From: Scenedesmus sp. ARA3
Taxonomy: Eukaryota; Chlorophyta; Chlorophyceae; Sphaeropleales; Scenedesmaceae
Reading direction: 5' to 3'
Assembly: GCA_004335835.1 (NCBI GenBank)
Contig: RWJK01001785.1
Span: forward strand, 1-64,000
Length of the DNA: 64,000 bases
The position numbers and the translations under genes are program-made. Below are positions 50,183 to 62,162 of the stretch, piece after piece (the first letter of the stretch is position 1; every line of letters starts with the position of its first letter). The notes beneath the pieces are model-generated. The model saw only the letters and a program-made list of their open reading frames with translations. It did no database searches and was not told where the DNA came from.

Positions 50183-53100
50183 CGGCTCAGTCCACGCTGG
50201 AGGGCCTGTCCTTTGACGTGTTGCTGCTGGATGAGAGCAGCCAGATGACGGAGCCCACCAGCCTGGTGCCGCTGCTGCGGGCCAAGCCCAGGTGAGCCTG
50301 CTGCTGCCGCTGCTGCTGCTGCTGCTGCGGGTGATCCTGCATGTCAACAGCCAGGGTAGGGGCAGGTCCTGGCACTCTGGGCTGCGCACTTGTCAGGTCA
50401 AGGCCAAGGAGGCCCAGACACTGGCTCGCAATGCGGCAGTGTTGGACTCGACACATGGTGCAGCGAGTGCAGCTGTGTGGTGCCCCATATAGTGTGTGCG
50501 GATTCATAGTGACGCTCTGGGTAGCCACCGGTCCTTTCCACCATAGGCCTACATGACGGAAACGTAAGCGCATCTTCAAGTATATGAAAATACTCCCTGA
50601 GACACCTGCTGCGCTGCTTTGCCTCTTGTATTGCCAGCTTCTTGATTGCTGCTGGGGACCCCTGCCAGCTGCCACCCGTGCTGGCAAGCCCCACTGGCGT
50701 CACCCCAGCAGCAGCTGGCAGCAGCAGCAGCGGCAGGTCCCAGGAGCAGCAGCAGCAGGGCATGGTGTATGGCCTGCTGCGGCCGCTGTTTGTGCGGCTG
50801 ACCCACTTGGGGCACAAAGAGCACCTGCTAACTCACCAGTACAGGTGCGGCTGTTGATCAACACAGCTCTTATATAGAGCAATATGTGCTGCAGTTGCTG
50901 TCGACTTTTTCAGATTTACAAAAGCTGCCTTATGTACAGCGCATGTGCATTTGCAATGCTCCATGCTTTCCACTTGTGCTACTCCCACCAGGCCCCCGTG
51001 ACAACCTGTGCCACTACGCTGGCTGCAACATCCGCCGCCTGCTGCACCAGGTGCCACCCTACACTGTCCATGCTCAGCAACCGCCACTTCTACAACAGCA
51101 TGCTCGTCAACGGCGTCAGCGAGCAGCAGCGCAGCGCTGCTGTGCCGGGCCTGCCACCGCTGGTGTTCTGCGACTGCCTGGGCGGGCGCAGCCAGGCTGC
51201 TGAGGGTGGCGGCCGCAGCAGCGTAAACAGAAGCGAGGCGCAGCTGGTGGTGCAGCTGGTGCTGGCGCTGCTGAACTGCCGGCAGCAGCAGCAGCAGCAG
51301 CAGCAGCGCAGGTTGAAGTGTGGCACAGCAAAAACTGGCTGGGAGGAGGATGAGGAGGAAGAGGAGCCGGCGGGTCATGATTGTGATGAGTCGCAAGATG
51401 ATGATGGGGAGGTGGAATGTGCGCCCGCTGTGCCGGCTGCGCAGCTGGGCGTGATCTGCTTCTTCAGGGGCCAGGCCAACCTCATACGGCAGCTGCTGGC
51501 AGCAGGTGAGATGGCTGGCAGTTGCAGGGCAACAATGCAGCAGCTGATAAGGGTGCAGAGAAGCATTGTTGTCTGTTTGCAAGCTGCCTCGGTGCCTTGG
51601 CAGTGATCGGTTGCTTACTTCAGCAACATCAGGCAGCTGCTGGCAGCAGGTGAGGACGTCCGTGAACCAGCCAGTTGCTGCAGAGCAGCAGGTCAGCAGC
51701 AGACTACAGCGCAGTGAAGCCTTGAGGTGCGGTTTCAGGCAGCTCCAGCCGTCTAGCCGTATGCATCATGCAGATGACAGCTAGTGTGTGGCTTGGTGAC
51801 GCCTGCTGCCACGTAGTGCAGGCTGACAAGGCAGCTGGTGCCTGTGCAGCCTCATGCTGTGTTCGTGACGATACATGTCGTCGGTGAAATAAGCAGGTGC
51901 CGCTGGTGGCATCCATCGGCAACCGACTCGCTGCATGCCTGTGTGTGGCCCTGCCTGCAGAGTCAAGTTGTGCTGGCGCAGCAGACGTGCAGGTGGCCAC
52001 TGTGGACTCCTTCCAGGTGGGTGCAGCCAGCTGGCAACAGTGACCTTGTGTTGCGCAGCCATTGTGTGCAGCACCTAGTAGCGCTGAACAGCACAGCAGC
52101 CAGCAAAGGTGCAGCGCATGACAGAAGCAGTGGTGCAGGTGGCCACTGTGGATTCCTTCCAGGTGGGTGCAGCCAGCTGGCAACATGTTGTACAGTGACC
52201 TTTTGTTGCGCAGCCCATGTGTGCAGCACCTAGTAGCGATGACAGCTCAGCAGCCAGCGATGGTGCAGCGCATGACAGAAGCAGTGGTGCAGGTGGCTAC
52301 TGTGGACTCCCTCCAGGTGGGTGCAGCGAGACAGACAGCCAATGCCAGACGCCTTGTGATTTGCAGGTGCTGCCCGGCAGAGCTGTGCAGGTGCTGGTCA
52401 TGCATGCCATGCTTGCGCTGTAGACGCTGTTTTGTGTTGTTGTTGTTGAGAGCGCTGCAGGCATGATACATGTGATTCGTCTAGCCGCGATGCCCTGCGC
52501 TGTTCTATCGGCAAGCAAGGTTCGTGCTCTCGTGTGTGTCTCATACTGCTGCTGCCGCCGCTGCTGCTGCTGCTGCTGTTGCTGCCAGGGTGCTGAGAAG
52601 GAGGTGGTGCTGCTGGCCACCACCACCACAAACAGCAGCAGCGAGTTCTGTAGCGACGGCGCGCGACTCAACGTGGCGCTGACACGCGCAAAGCGGTGCG
52701 TGCCGGCTCCGACACAGTTGCACAATTGCTCCCTGCCCTCAACCTCCCTAGCCCACGCAGCTGCGCAATCCCCAATTACTGTCACCTTTTGTAAATGCTA
52801 GCGCTAGCAACATCATTGTGCAATGCAGGCGGCAGCAGCAGTTCGCATCTCATTGCAAAAGGGTCCCGTGAGCTGCCTGTGCCCTGTGTCAACAGAGTCA
52901 CTGCCCTAGCGTGCATGCAAGCAGGCGAGCGTCCACCTCTGGTGGGCATGCTCCACTGAGATATCGGCAAACATGTGTGCGCGTGTCTGCGTGTTTGCTG
53001 CCGTAGGCACCTGATCGTGGTGGGTGCTGGCGAGGTGCTGTCCCAGGCACGCAGCCCTGTACTGCGTGACCTGGTGAAGGCCTGCAAGGCTGGCGCAGGC

Positions 53101-53220
53101 GGCAGCAGCTACGCACCTGGCAGCAGCATCCTGGCGCTGCCGGCGCTGGCAGCGGCGCGCATGCAGGCGCAGCAGGCACGGGAAGCCACAGCAGATGGGG
53201 CAGCTCACGCTGATGCATGA
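42322..53220 (+). CDS. ZGRF1-like: ZGRF1-like SF1 DNA helicase with N-terminal DUF2439, about 1786 aa
   Basis: ZGRF1 is a nuclear 5'-3' SF1 helicase in homologous recombination; DUF2439 is shared with yeast Mte1 and Dbl2. Exons: 42322-42521, 42776-43401, 43583-43710, 44061-44147 (uncertain), 44173-45312, 45510-45940, 46296-46397, 46612-47722, 48108-48209, 48694-48887, 49872-49971, 50191-50291, 50638-50844, 51051-51505, 51961-52016, 52589-52695 and 53007-53220. DUF2439: VLYTKQLQKKKKTWQDGF. The middle is a Gln-rich linker with an RG-rich box (GGRGRGRGRGRRGSRGR) and KHDLWVLSND. Helicase motifs: I GPFGSGKST, Ia VLVAAHTNVAVDR, II LLLDESSQ, III AAGDPCQLPP, YRCHPTLSMLSNRHFY, V VATVDSFQGAEKE, VI RLNVALTRAKR. 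No GRF zinc finger was found, unlike animal ZGRF1. Duplications sit at four exon ends. Confidence 0.92.
43915..44060 (+). repeat. Tandem duplication at acceptor side of helicase exon 4
   Basis: A block of about 67 bp (cctgcctctgtcctgcaaac...agcagtac) occurs twice directly before the short exon. Its duplicated CAG sites make the true acceptor ambiguous. Confidence 0.65.
44249..44285. repeat. (CAG)n poly-Gln in helicase linker
   Basis: An in-frame Gln run follows GQQLGPP. Further Gln runs of the same protein lie at 43118-43132, 43163-43194, 44688-44710, 45086-45120, 45577-45630 and 47490-47532. Confidence 0.8.
48830..49585 (+). repeat. Donor-side array of helicase exon 10 end, 7 copies
   Basis: The exon end GQLTGMLGDAAGAEAEMIR plus its donor (gattag/gtaggg) at 48832-48890 is followed by six further copies, near 48945, 49065, 49180, 49290, 49410 and 49530. 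Each couples the exon end to the same first 50-60 intron bases (gcattgtggtggctgctgctg). The mean period is about 115 bp, and copies differ by 10-20%. Several keep a GT after ATGAT(A/C)AG. Confidence 0.93.
50152..50181. repeat. (CTG)n acceptor tract before helicase motif II exon
   Basis: Ten CTG triplets precede gtcggctcag and the exon that encodes DESSQ. Confidence 0.75.
51480..51660 (+). repeat. Donor-side duplicate of helicase exon 14 end
   Basis: Exon end LIRQLLAAG/gtgag at 51481-51510 recurs at 51625-51655 (acatcaggcagctgctggca), again followed by gtgagg. Confidence 0.8.
51960..52330 (+). repeat. Donor-side triplication of motif V exon of the helicase
   Basis: The segment gtgcaggtggccactgtgga...ttccag/gtgggtgcagcc occurs at about 51988, 52133 and 52289. 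Each encodes VQVATVDS(F/L)Q with an intact donor. The first copy is the one that joins in frame with both neighbours. The second and third are preceded by gcgcatgacagaagcagtg and could act as cassette copies. Confidence 0.9.
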
Positions 53221-54345
53221 CACAGACGGCATTTCAGTTGATTGAAGGCAGGTGAAAGCAGTTGATTTCCTGCAGAGCTGCAGCATGCTGTACATGGGCA
53301 GCACTTACATCAAAGCAGTAAACTCCCGTTGGAACAGAAATGGGCGCGGGGCTGCTGGCGATGTTGCTGTGGCTGTTTGGTGATTCAACTATGTTGGGAG
53401 ATGTGTGCGGCCCGCACTGAGTGTGGAAGCCTCTCTGGCTTGCGTCTTGTTACACCAAGTGCTGGCTAGCCGTGATCTGAGCGTGCAACCAGCAGCAACA
53501 CCAACGGTACCCAGGCAACCGTTATCGACACGCACGCACACCATGTGGCCTTAGTGGCCAGCACATCAGCCTCAAGCCCGCCACCAAGCACACCGATTGG
53601 GTTTGATGGTTGTAAATTAACATCAGCCAGCATAGAGCCAGCATAGAGCCAGGTGCTGCAGCACGTGCAGCAATTGCAAACTGCACGGCCGTTTGCAAAC
53701 TGCACGGCCGTGCTGCGGCAGCACCATTTTTGTGCCCTGATCAAACCACCAAGGGCCGCAGCAGCTTGCAGGCTGAAAGCGTGCCTGAAGCCGACTCGTA
53801 TGTGCCGCACATCGTGTGCGGCACATCACACACTGACTAGGCACACTGTGCCGTAGTACGGCTGGCTCACTGGCAGCAGCAGCAACAGCCGCGTAGTCAC
53901 AAACACCAGCTCTGTGCATCAACCACATGTGTTCACACCAAGAATTCCATGCTCACTGCTTATAGACAAGCGTTGCTGTCCAACGTTAACTGTGCAGCAT
54001 GATGCCACCAATGACGCAAACAGTTCATGCAGATGCAGAGTGCACAGCGACCATTACACAACTAAGCAGACAGCAATGTAAAAACAAAGCGCACACACGT
54101 ATGTCACCTGCGACTGTGTCACGTAAATCACCATTGCTGCATTGTAACACGCACATGCCCACCGCCCCGTGGCACAAAGCCACAGCAGCGACTTACGACT
54201 CTCACAGGTCAGGCCAGGAACTTCCCACCAGCAGTGCCCTGCGAACTTCCTACCAGCAGGGCAGGAACTCGAGCTCCATGAGCGCCTTGCCGGACTTCAC
54301 ACTAGCAGGTCACGGACTTCCTACCACCAGCGCGCTCTGAACTTC
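53221..54345. other. Convergent intergenic region (helicase 3' / synaptotagmin-like 3')
   Basis: No gene is seen. The right end (54210-54345) contains two or three partial copies of the last coding bases of the synaptotagmin-like gene (gaacttcctaccag.agggc), lying 3' of its stop. A 20-bp direct repeat (ttgcaaactgcacggccgt) lies near 53685-53710. Confidence 0.6.
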
Positions 54346-54861
54346 CTACCAGTAGGGCAGGAACTCCAGCTCCAGCTCAATGCGCGCCTTGCCGGACTTC
54401 CCGCCGATGTTGAAGTCATCGTACACGTACCCCACGTCCTCCTCCTTGCTCCAGCGGCTGACCTGCACGTTCTGGATGATGTCGCGCACCGCCATGGTGA
54501 AGCGCCCCAGCTCATCATCAATGGTCATGGCAGGCTCCATGACGCTCACCACCAACGTGTCCTGTAAAGGAAGAGATGAGGCAGCAGCAGCAGCAGGTGT
54601 TGGTGGTGATGGTGTTCAATGGTACCGCAGGCTTGATGGCTACAGCCAGCGCGTCCTGCAACACAGGAGCGCGTGTTCAATGCTGAAGCTGCCCAGCTCA
54701 TCATCGATGGTCATGGCTGGCTCCATAACTGATTCCACAAGCGTGTCCTGTAAAGGAATAAATGAGGCAGCAGCACCAGCAGCAGCAGCAGGTGTTGGTG
54801 GTGATACTGTTCAATGGTACCGCAGGCTTGATGGCCACAGCCAGCGCATCCTGCAAGATTG

Positions 54862-54906
<45 letters not shown>

Positions 54907-55948
54907 GTAGCAGTGGGGTTTGATGCTGAAGCGGCTCCGCTTTCTTGCATAGTTATGGTGGGCACCATCATGGCCACCAGCGTAAATGAAAAGGAGGCAG
55001 CAGCAGCAGGAGCAAGTGCTAACAGTGTTTATAGTAGTGCAGAACCTGGCAAACTCCGCACCTTGGCGCTGACGTCGTACAGCGTGAACTTGTTCTGGTT
55101 GGACCAGCGCGGCGAGGCGTTGCGCGCGATGGTGGGCGTCTTGCAGACCTGCTTGTAGCTGGCCTTCTTTGCCTCTGCCTTGTCTGCCTTGTCAGTCGGC
55201 TCCAGCTTCACCTGCAAGCCAGGGCAGCAGCAGGGTTTGGGATTGTGCAGGTGCGGTGCGGGGTTTAAAGCCGCTAAAGGTGTAGCTGGCGTTCTTTGCC
55301 TCTGCTTTGTCTGCCTTGTCAGTCGGCTCCAGCTTCACCTGCAAGCCAGGGCAGCAGCAGGGTTTGGGATTGTGCAGGTGCGGTGCGGGGTTTAAAGCCG
55401 CTAAAGGTGTAGCTGGCGTTCTTTGCCTCTGCTTTGTCTGCCTTGTCGGTGGGCTCCAGCTTCACCTGCAGGCAGTGGCAGTAGCGTGTTTTAGCAGCGT
55501 GCATACATGACGGGGTTAAAAGCAGCCACTGAAGCGTAGCTGGCCTTCTTTGCCTCTGCCTTGTCTGCCTTGTCAGTGGGCTCCAGCCTCACCTGCAGGC
55601 AGCGGCAGCAGCAGGCAGCAGGGTTTAACACGGTGAGTGTGGGTTAGGTTTCAACAGGCACTCAATTGCAGGCTGAGTGCTTCTGCCTTGTCTGCCTTGT
55701 CAGTGGNNNNNNNNNNNNNNNNNNNNNNNNNNNNNNNNNNNNNNNNNNNNNNNNNNNNNNNNNNNNNNNNNNNNNNNNNNNNNNNNNNNNNNNNNNNNNN
55801 NNNNNNNNNNNNNNNNNNNNNNNNNNNNNNNNNNNNNNNNNNNNNNNNNNNNNNNNNNNNNNNNNNNNNNNNNNNNNNNNNNNNNNNNNNNNNNNNNNNN
55901 NNNNNNNNNNNNNNNNNNNNNNNNNNNNNNNNNNNNNNNNNNNNNNNN

Positions 55949-56008
<60 letters not shown>

Positions 56009-59000
56009 CAAGGCACAGCCCAGAAGCTCAGCGACTTCCAACACGTGCTGGCACACACTTGCAACTTGTCCTGTGGGTTGCAAGGCAAGGATCTGTCAAG
56101 CAAGTGAACGTGAACACATCATGCAAAGCTTGAGGTTCTACTGGCAGCAGCGTATGTTCACCTGCGATATTGTCCAGTGCCCTGTACTGCAGGCCCAGCT
56201 TGATCCAGCCCTCACCCAGACCCTGCATGCAGCAGCAGCAGCAGCAGTGGCAGCAATGTTGGCAGAAGCAGAGATACACAGTGCCAAAAGTTCCCAACTG
56301 CAGGTGAATGTCACGGAGCACCTTTGAACACCTCCCACTGATCCTTGTAGCAAGTGCCAGCAGCTGTTGCGCTCACCGGAACCTCCAGGTTGGTCCATTC
56401 GACCTTGCAGTGGCGCCCATGTTACACCACATGCAAATCGCAGCAGGCACACGCCCACTTGCAACAGTAGGAGATTTAGCAACCAAATTGCCACCCACCG
56501 GCCTCTTCAGGTTGGTCCAATCGCCCTTGCCCAGCAGCAGCCACAGCTCATCCACTTGCAACACGTCTGTCAGCCCCACACCACGCCTGTGCTTGCCGTT
56601 CTCTCATCATGCACAGAAGAGCACATGCTCAAAGCGGCACGCATGCTTGTGATGCGGAGACACTTGCACATTTTCACCACATACAGGTTACTGCAGGCAA
56701 CCACTCAAACTTGACATGCTAGGGATGAACGATTGCCACCCACCGGCCCCTCCAGGTTGGTCCACTCGCCCTTGCCCAGCGGCAGCCACAGCTCATCCTC
56801 CAGGCCCTCCTCACTGATGAACTGAGCCAGCGGGATGCCTGCACGGCCCATGAACTCACGCCCACCCTGCAGCGCAAAGTCCAACACAGCAGTGCAAGGT
56901 GTAAGAGCAACCAAGACATGCTGACGGATGCGATGAGCGCCAGAGGTGTGGTGCGCTACTCTAAAACGGCGAGTTGCCAGCAAGGCCCATGACTCACGCC
57001 CACCCTGCAGCGTGAAGTTCAGTGTGCAGAGTCCTATGGTGTGAGGAGTTCAGCGAGCGGTGCCAGGGTGTGAAGTTCAGCGACATCCGCGTGTCAGGGT
57101 GTGGGGTTCAGCGGGCAATGATCCTTCAACAAAAAAACATTGTCGCAATCCATTGCAGCACCTTGCAACGCAGCTGCATATAGCTGCACGCCGCGCGGCA
57201 GCAGCAGCAGCAGCAGCAGCAGCGCCAGCAGCAGCAAGAGCAGGATTCAGCCCATATCCTCACCTCCAGTGACGCTGCGCTCTTCAGGCCTGCAAAGCTT
57301 GTCACGTTGACTGCATCGTAGTCAAACATCTCCAGCCGCAGCACCGTGTCCTTCTCCAGCACTGGCAGGTACTTCACCTGCAGTATGGTCAAACATTGGT
57401 CAAACATTGGCCACATGGTCAAACATTGGTCGACATCGAGGAACAGCGGGAACGTGCAGCTAAAGCTGCTTGACTGCTATGCAGAAGCACCAGCGGTGTG
57501 ACGCTGTGCCTGATGCTGCGCTCCCAAGATGCTCAGCAGGCTGCACGATGGTGACCAAGTACAAGTGCAGGGCGCAACGCCCTCTGATTCATCGGCAAAG
57601 AACTGCAGCACGGTGCCCCACCTCGTTCCGCTCTGGTGTGAGGCTGTTGCTGATAACGCGCGTGGCGCGCATGCATGGTATGTCGCCAGCCTGCTTGCGT
57701 GCATGCAATTGTGCTAACTATGTCAACATGCACGCACCTCGTTCCACTCGGGCGCTAGGTTGTTGTTGATCACGCGTGTGGTGCGCATGTCGTCCTTGGT
57801 GGTGAACAGCTCCACGAATGGATCCGACTTGCCTGCGGGCGCACAAAAAACCGGAGCTTTATTGGAATGTTTCCACACACAGATCAGTGCATCTTGATCC
57901 AATCTTTACTTTGTCCTTGGTGGTGAACAGCTCCACAAAGGGGTCGCTCTTGCCTGCAGGGACACCACATGCCACACATTTAAAGCACAGTCCTGTCAAT
58001 AACAGCACATGGTACAAGCGGCTGTCGGGCGCTGCCATGTTGCCGTACAATGGCGTACAATGGCGTACAATAGCGTACAATGGCCACTGTGCAGTGTTGT
58101 GCACCCAGCGTGCCGGCGATGACCTCTTTGGCCTGGACAGGTGGACCAGATCTTCACAAATACACATTATCACCTTCTATCCAAGGGGTTTATCCAAGTG
58201 TGGTGTAGCCTTTGAGCTTCTTGGCTTTGATGATGTGCATCATGTTGTACCTGACACTTACAAATGACACATTACTCACCTAGCGTGTCGTAGGCCTTGA
58301 GCTCCTTGGCCTGGATCACGTGCACTTTGATCACGCCCTTGGGCCGCCCGTTGAGCCGCTCCACCTCCAGGTCCACCTCGGGGTCGTTGGCTGGCATCAC
58401 ACCGTCCCACGACAGCAGCGGCACCTGCGGCAATACGCAATCATTGTGATTAAAAGTGCGGCATGCTTGATGGTGTGTTACTGGGTCGTTGGCAGGCATG
58501 CCGCCACCCCAGGACAGCAGCAGCACCTGCGGCAGGGTGACAAAGATTGCGGTCAAATGCCAGAAAAACAGCGCATTGGTGAGTTGCCCCCGCTCCACCT
58601 CCAGGTCCACCTCAGGGTCATTCGCAGGCATCAGACCGCCCCAGGACAGCAGTGGCACCAGCAGCGGAAAGCAACAAGTTCGAAGCAACATGCTTGTGGA
58701 TGAGTTGCCGCATGACATAGACTTACAACACAGATACAGCCAGTCCCGCCTCGCCAGCCAGGCTTACCGCGAGCTTGCTGGGCAACAGCAAACGTATGTG
58801 GCATGCTGATGCGAGTACGCCGAGCACACAACCCCTTGATCTACACCCAGGAAACCCAGCCAGCACGCATGTGGTCATTATCATTATTGTACAGCCCCGC
58901 CCCGTCAGCCGCATGCACTCACCGTGAGGCGGCTGGGCCACAGATACCAGCCCACAATCATGTTGATGATCATGTCCACAAAGGCCCGGATGGGCGCGGT

Positions 59001-59286
59001 CATCACCTGCAGCAAACACGCATGCATGTGTACACAGAGAGCAAGCATGCACCAGTGAAAGCAGCAGTGATATGAGCAACACGATGTGACATGCTGGCGC
59101 GACATGTGGCTGTATGCTAAGCATGGCAGGAGGTGCATACTCCATGTCCACAACACTTCAATGGCATTGCGGCAGTGCACAACTGCTGCTGGTGACGTGC
59201 AGGTGACGCGGTTGTCACTGCTGTTATAGCATTCACCAAAGCTGCCAGCTACCAGCTGTCTGAACTGCCAAGTCCTGCCGCTAGGC

Positions 59287-59322
<36 letters not shown>

Positions 59323-60221
59323 ATCACGCACCGAGGTGACTGTGGATGGAACTGCTCCAAAGTCCAGCCTGTACTTGATGATGGGGGGGCCCTTGAAGGC
59401 CACAGCCACGGCAGCTGCAGGCACAGCCAGCAGAATCAACAATGCGGCAAGGTTTAGATACGTTCAGGGAGAACCAGCAGTGGGGCCGCTGCTGCTGGCA
59501 ATGTAGGGCAGAACACCGAGAAGGGAGCGCACACAGCCAAACCCAGCACAGCTCAATGACAGCAGTTGACGTCGCCTCTAGTTGGCGCAGGTTCCTACCT
59601 CTAGCAAAGCCAGGTGGAAGTCAACATGTTATTTGTTAGGGATTTTGGTTATCAAAACTCACCGAAGCCGGGGATCTTGTCCACCAGCGGCCTGAACATG
59701 ACCTTGAATGTGGCCACAAACACGATGTCCTTCACCTTGGGGGTGAGCCGCGTGAACTCCCTGCATCAACAGTGTGAAGTTCACAGTTGGAACAGTGTGA
59801 AGTTCACAGCCAGGACAGTGTGAACTTCACAGCTGAAGGGAGCAAAGCTCACAGCTGAGCACAAACGCTGTTCCGGCGAAGCATAAATAATTTGGTTGCT
59901 AAGACAATGTGGTGTCACATGGCAAGCCAGATAGAGGCCTACCTAACAGGGGCTAGCATGACCGTCACTCCTGCAATGCAGGCTGCTGCTAACATGGCTG
60001 GTGGCAGTAACTCCTGCTGCTGCTGCCGCTGTTGCTACTGCTGGTGCTCCCACAGGTGGCGCTAGCCTGTCGCCTCTGCTACTGGCTGTACCACTGCTGT
60101 TGCTGCTGCTGCTCACCCTCCCATAGGCAGGTCGATGGCGATGGAGATGTTGGCGTCACCGCACCAGCGCACATCCACCTCCATGTCGATCTCACCAGGC
60201 AGATCACGCACAGCAATACCT

Positions 60222-60261
<40 letters not shown>

Positions 60262-60603
60262 AAGCAGCAGCAGCCGGTTGTGCTGGTGCTCATGCCTGCA
60301 GAAGCACCACCGGAGAACCCTTCCGCGGCAGCCTGCTTTAAGAGTTGGTTGTGTCAGTCCATTGCTTGCGACTTCTGCCGTGCGTACTTTGCAGTGCGTG
60401 TGCCTCTCGGCACCCTGCTGGCTGTTTATTGGCTGCACTGCCCCTCACAACCTCAACTTAAGTATGCGTGGATGATGCCTCAGCCCACAGCCGTTTTCAT
60501 GAACAGCAGTGTGCTGTGGCAGCTCACCCTCCACCCTGAAGGGTGCCTCCCCAAAGGTCAGCTCCTCAAACCAGATCTTCTTGAAGGTGGGCGGCCTGCA
60601 CGA

Positions 60604-60639
<36 letters not shown>

Positions 60640-61954
60640 TCTCAGGGTCAAGGCAGGTGATGAACAAGCATACGCTTGTCAGCAACAGCAGCCGTAGCAG
60701 GAGGTAGGTGGGAAGCCGTGTTCCATGAAACCCGCCGAGCTACCAGCAGCCGGTGTGCAGCACGTGGGGGTAGGTACCCGCTCATGCACTCAGCTTCGCT
60801 GCCACTTGCAGAAATGTGCTTCAGCAACATTCGAACTGGCAAATTCAGCCCTCCATGTGCCAGAAAGTTGGCGCCAGAGATACCACTGCGGCCAGGAAGG
60901 TAGCGCAAAAGATACCACTGCAGCCAGAAAATTGGCGCCAAAAAAATACCACTGTGACCACAGCGTTGACGCCAAAGATACCACTGCAGCTTGGTAGGAG
61001 GTGTGAAGGCGCATGAGGTATCCTCATCGTAACACAGACCCCCTCCCTTAACTTACGCGGGAGGCAAGTTTGAACACACCACGCGTAGCTCATTCATTAC
61101 TTCTTCCACTGCAGCTGCGCGCACCTTGAGCCCTTGATGGTGGTCAGCAGGTGTTCAACATGGGTGGACAAATGCCAGGAGCATCAATGGTAGCTGCAAC
61201 TGCCCGAACTTGTCAGTATTACTTCTGAACCCAGGTGATGGGTGCTGGCGTAGCATGGCCGCTGTTACTGCTGGCCAAGCCAAGCAGCCAGCACCCCTCA
61301 ACCCCTCAAGGTGGCTGACGCAGACCAGTGCAGGCGCAGCACATGAAGCTCCGTAGGTAGCATTGAGTCACCCTCCCTGCCAAGTAGAGACCACTGCCGC
61401 CAGCCTGCTGCAGCTCCCGCATTGCTTGAAAGTGCGCAGTTGTGCATTTACCATGCCTAAAACTGTCACATTGCAGCTGCCCGTACCTGAAGCTCTCTGT
61501 GACCGGCTCCAGCTGCAGCAACAGGCGCTGCGTCGATTCATATGGATATAGAAAACCTCCAGAGACAAAGGCAGCCCCCAGAATCTAGGGATTAATTGAA
61601 AATTAAATCAATTAATAAGTTAATCAAAGAATAGTAATCTGCCGCACCTGAAGCTCTCTATGATGGGCTCCACAGTGGACTTGATGGTGGCGCAGATGCC
61701 CCTGTCGTAGTAGGGCCACATCTCCTCCAGCATGCGGTTGAACCACTGCAGCAGCAGCAGCAGCAGCAGCAACAAGCTTGTCCATGCCGTTGACTTTGCT
61801 GGGTGACAGCAGCAACACGAGCTCGCCCGTGCCACTGAGCTGGCATGACCCTGTGCCAGCCAGAGGTGCTGTTTCATTGCTGTTGCCAGCATTATGCTGT
61901 AATGCTGCCCTGTGTCTAGCTTTTGCTGATGATGCTTCTGCTTCTGCGTCTGCA

Positions 61955-61989
<35 letters not shown>

Positions 61990-62114
61990 GTGTTGCACGC
62001 TGGCGCGCAGCACGCGCCGCACCTCCATCTTCTCCCGCTCCGTGTACGTGATCCATGAGGGCAGCGTGCCCAGCAGGTACTGGCAGCCCTTCAGGCCCGG
62101 GTCCATGGACAGCT

Positions 62115-62162
<48 letters not shown>

